A stretch of 8,063 bases of DNA from Fimenecus sp963624605 (GTDB lineage: Bacteria > Bacillota > Clostridia > Oscillospirales > Acutalibacteraceae), in the NCBI GenBank assembly GCA_963624605.1, contig CAVFQD010000071.1, forward strand, positions 1-8,063. The letters are read 5' to 3'. The first letter of the stretch is position 1. Every line of letters starts with the position of its first letter. Of the stretch, positions 7,126 to 8,063 are shown one piece after another. The notes under the pieces were generated by a model. That model ran no database searches and was not told the DNA's origin. It saw only the letters and a list, made by a program, of their open reading frames with translations. The position numbers were made by a program, and so were the translations under genes.

Positions 7126-7893
7126 GTGCAGTACAGTAAAGTCGAAATTTGCGGAGTAAATACCTCAAAGCTGACAGTGTTAAAGGAAAAGGAAAAAATC
7201 GAGCTTTTGAAGGCGATGCACTCAGGTGACAAATATGCTCGGGATAAGCTTATCAACGGAAATTTGCGGCTTGTACTGTCGGTAATTCAACGCTTTACAA
7301 ACAGGGGAGAAAACCTTGACGATTTGTTTCAGGTCGGGTGTATCGGGCTTATTAAAGCGATAGATAATTTTGATGTAAGTCAAAATGTACGCTTCTCCAC
7401 TTATGCCGTTCCGATGATCATTGGCGAAATACGAAGATATTTGCGAGACAACAATGCCGTGCGAGTTTCGCGCTCTATGAGAGACACGGCGTATCACGCA
7501 ATGCAGGCAAAGGAAAAACTGCAAATTGAATTGAACAGAGAACCGAGCGTTGAAGAGATTGCAAAGGAATTGGACATTGACACCACGCAGGTTGTGATAG
7601 CGCTTGAGTCGATAGTTGACCCTGTAAGTCTTTATGAGCCCGTGTATAACGACGGAGGCGACACGATATATGTTATGGACCAGGTAAGCTCGCTTGACAC
7701 TGACAAGGATTGGATTGACGAAATTGTCATAAAGGAAACTATAAAGGATCTTTCAGAGCGTGAAAAGCGCATACTTTCCTTGAGGTTTATGCAGGGCAAA
7801 ACGCAAATGGAAGTAGCTAAGGAGATAGGAATTTCACAAGCGCAGGTATCAAGGCTTGAAAAGAACGTCATAGACAGAATAAAAGGAAAATAA
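7126..7893 (+). CDS. sigG: RNA polymerase sporulation sigma factor sigma-G
   Basis: Sigma-G directs late forespore transcription during endospore formation. The 255-residue protein is nearly collinear with B. subtilis SigG. It has the N-terminal KVEICGV (residues 5-11) that marks SigG, region 2 with NGNLRLVLSVIQRF (44-57), DLFQVGCIGL (66-75) and FSTYAVPMIIGEIRRYLRDN (90-109), region 3 with DPVSLYEPVYNDGGD (165-179), and region 4 with the helix-turn-helix at about 226-246 (MEVAKEIGISQAQVSRLEK). N44 aligns with B. subtilis N45, a residue I recall as important for inhibition by the anti-sigma factor CsfB/Gin. The start is GTG, chosen by alignment and by AAGGGA 8 bases upstream. It is not next to spoIIGA-sigE as in Bacillus; it follows tcdA. 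I could not find a clear sigma-F or sigma-G promoter upstream. A strong terminator follows directly. Confidence 0.97.
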   Translation: MQYSKVEICGVNTSKLTVLKEKEKIELLKAMHSGDKYARDKLINGNLRLVLSVIQRFTNRGENLDDLFQVGCIGLIKAIDNFDVSQNVRFSTYAVPMIIGEIRRYLRDNNAVRVSRSMRDTAYHAMQAKEKLQIELNREPSVEEIAKELDIDTTQVVIALESIVDPVSLYEPVYNDGGDTIYVMDQVSSLDTDKDWIDEIVIKETIKDLSEREKRILSLRFMQGKTQMEVAKEIGISQAQVSRLEKNVIDRIKGK

Positions 7894-7917
7894 AAAGACG
7901 GCATTGCCGTCTTTTTT
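7894..7917 (+). terminator. Intrinsic terminator of sigG, probably bidirectional
   Basis: AAAGACGGC (7894-7902) pairs perfectly with GCCGTCTTT (7906-7914) around a 3-base loop and is followed by a run of six T (7912-7917). The stem can be extended through the A-run that includes the sigG stop codon. The same A-run gives a T-tract on the minus strand, so it can also stop transcription of the convergent gene ending at 7939. Confidence 0.92.
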
Positions 7918-7938
7918 GCGCTGTTTAATGCTATTATA

Positions 7939-8063
7939 TTATAAAAGCAGTGCTTCAATTAGTTTTTCTGAAATACTTTTGTTAAATTCTTCATATAAGG
8001 TATTATTAAAAACATTATTCCTATATATTTCAGAAGTTATAATAACAGAAAACTGATTGAAAT
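7939..8063 (-). CDS. C-terminal end of an unrecognised protein, cut by right edge
   Basis: Reading the minus strand from the right edge, one frame stays open for 40 residues (FNQFSVIITSEIYRNN..., ending KLIEALLL) before TAA at 7941-7939. The other two minus frames stop within the first 33 bases. The amphipathic, helix-like ending EEFNKSISEKLIEALLL looks like real protein. It is convergent with sigG and stops 21 bases from the shared terminator, as expected for a true gene end. The stretch is clearly more AT-rich than the rest of the window. I do not recognise the family; no function is assigned. Confidence 0.5.
   Translation of the reverse strand, partial: FNQFSVIITSEIYRNNVFNNTLYEEFNKSISEKLIEALLL

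Noticed and set aside
7222..7958. Minus-strand open frames across sigG
   Set aside because: They are antisense to a strongly conserved sigma-G coding sequence and lack recognisable protein features.

Overview
The window looks like a chromosomal core segment from a spore-forming, low-to-moderate-GC Firmicute of class Clostridia, probably an Oscillospirales/Ruminococcus-type gut anaerobe. Evidence: a clear sporulation sigma factor (sigma-G), a SipL-like SPOCS/LysM spore-morphogenesis protein, a c-di-AMP synthase module of Firmicute type, and a DUF1385 (YqhQ) protein. The taxonomic placement is inference from gene content and protein style. I see no phage genes, transposase, CRISPR array, tRNA or rRNA.

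Most of the left three quarters is read on the minus strand. In transcription order, right to left: a SipL-like protein (6125-4602) closed by a hairpin terminator; a two-gene unit of a small DUF3343 protein and a class V aminotransferase/cysteine desulfurase-like enzyme joined by a TAATG overlap; then, behind its own strong-looking sigma-A-type promoter, cdaA (diadenylate cyclase), cdaR (YbbR-repeat regulator, ATGA overlap) and a DUF1385 membrane protein that starts with TTG and runs off the left edge. In many Firmicutes cdaA-cdaR is followed by glmM; here DUF1385 takes that place.

The right quarter is on the plus strand: tcdA (ThiF/E1-like tRNA t6A dehydratase), a 181-base gap containing a hairpin, then sigG, which starts with GTG and ends in a strong terminator. 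A convergent, AT-rich partial reading frame on the minus strand enters from the right edge.

Functional themes: c-di-AMP synthesis and control (cdaA/cdaR), sporulation (SipL-like, sigG) and sulfur or selenium handling (DUF3343 plus desulfurase-like enzyme). I found no clear evidence of a wholly new system. The best leads are a perfect 16-bp inverted repeat lying over the -10 box and leader of cdaA, the sigG leader (hairpin, GTG start and an overlapping out-of-frame ATG), and the DUF3343/desulfurase pair.
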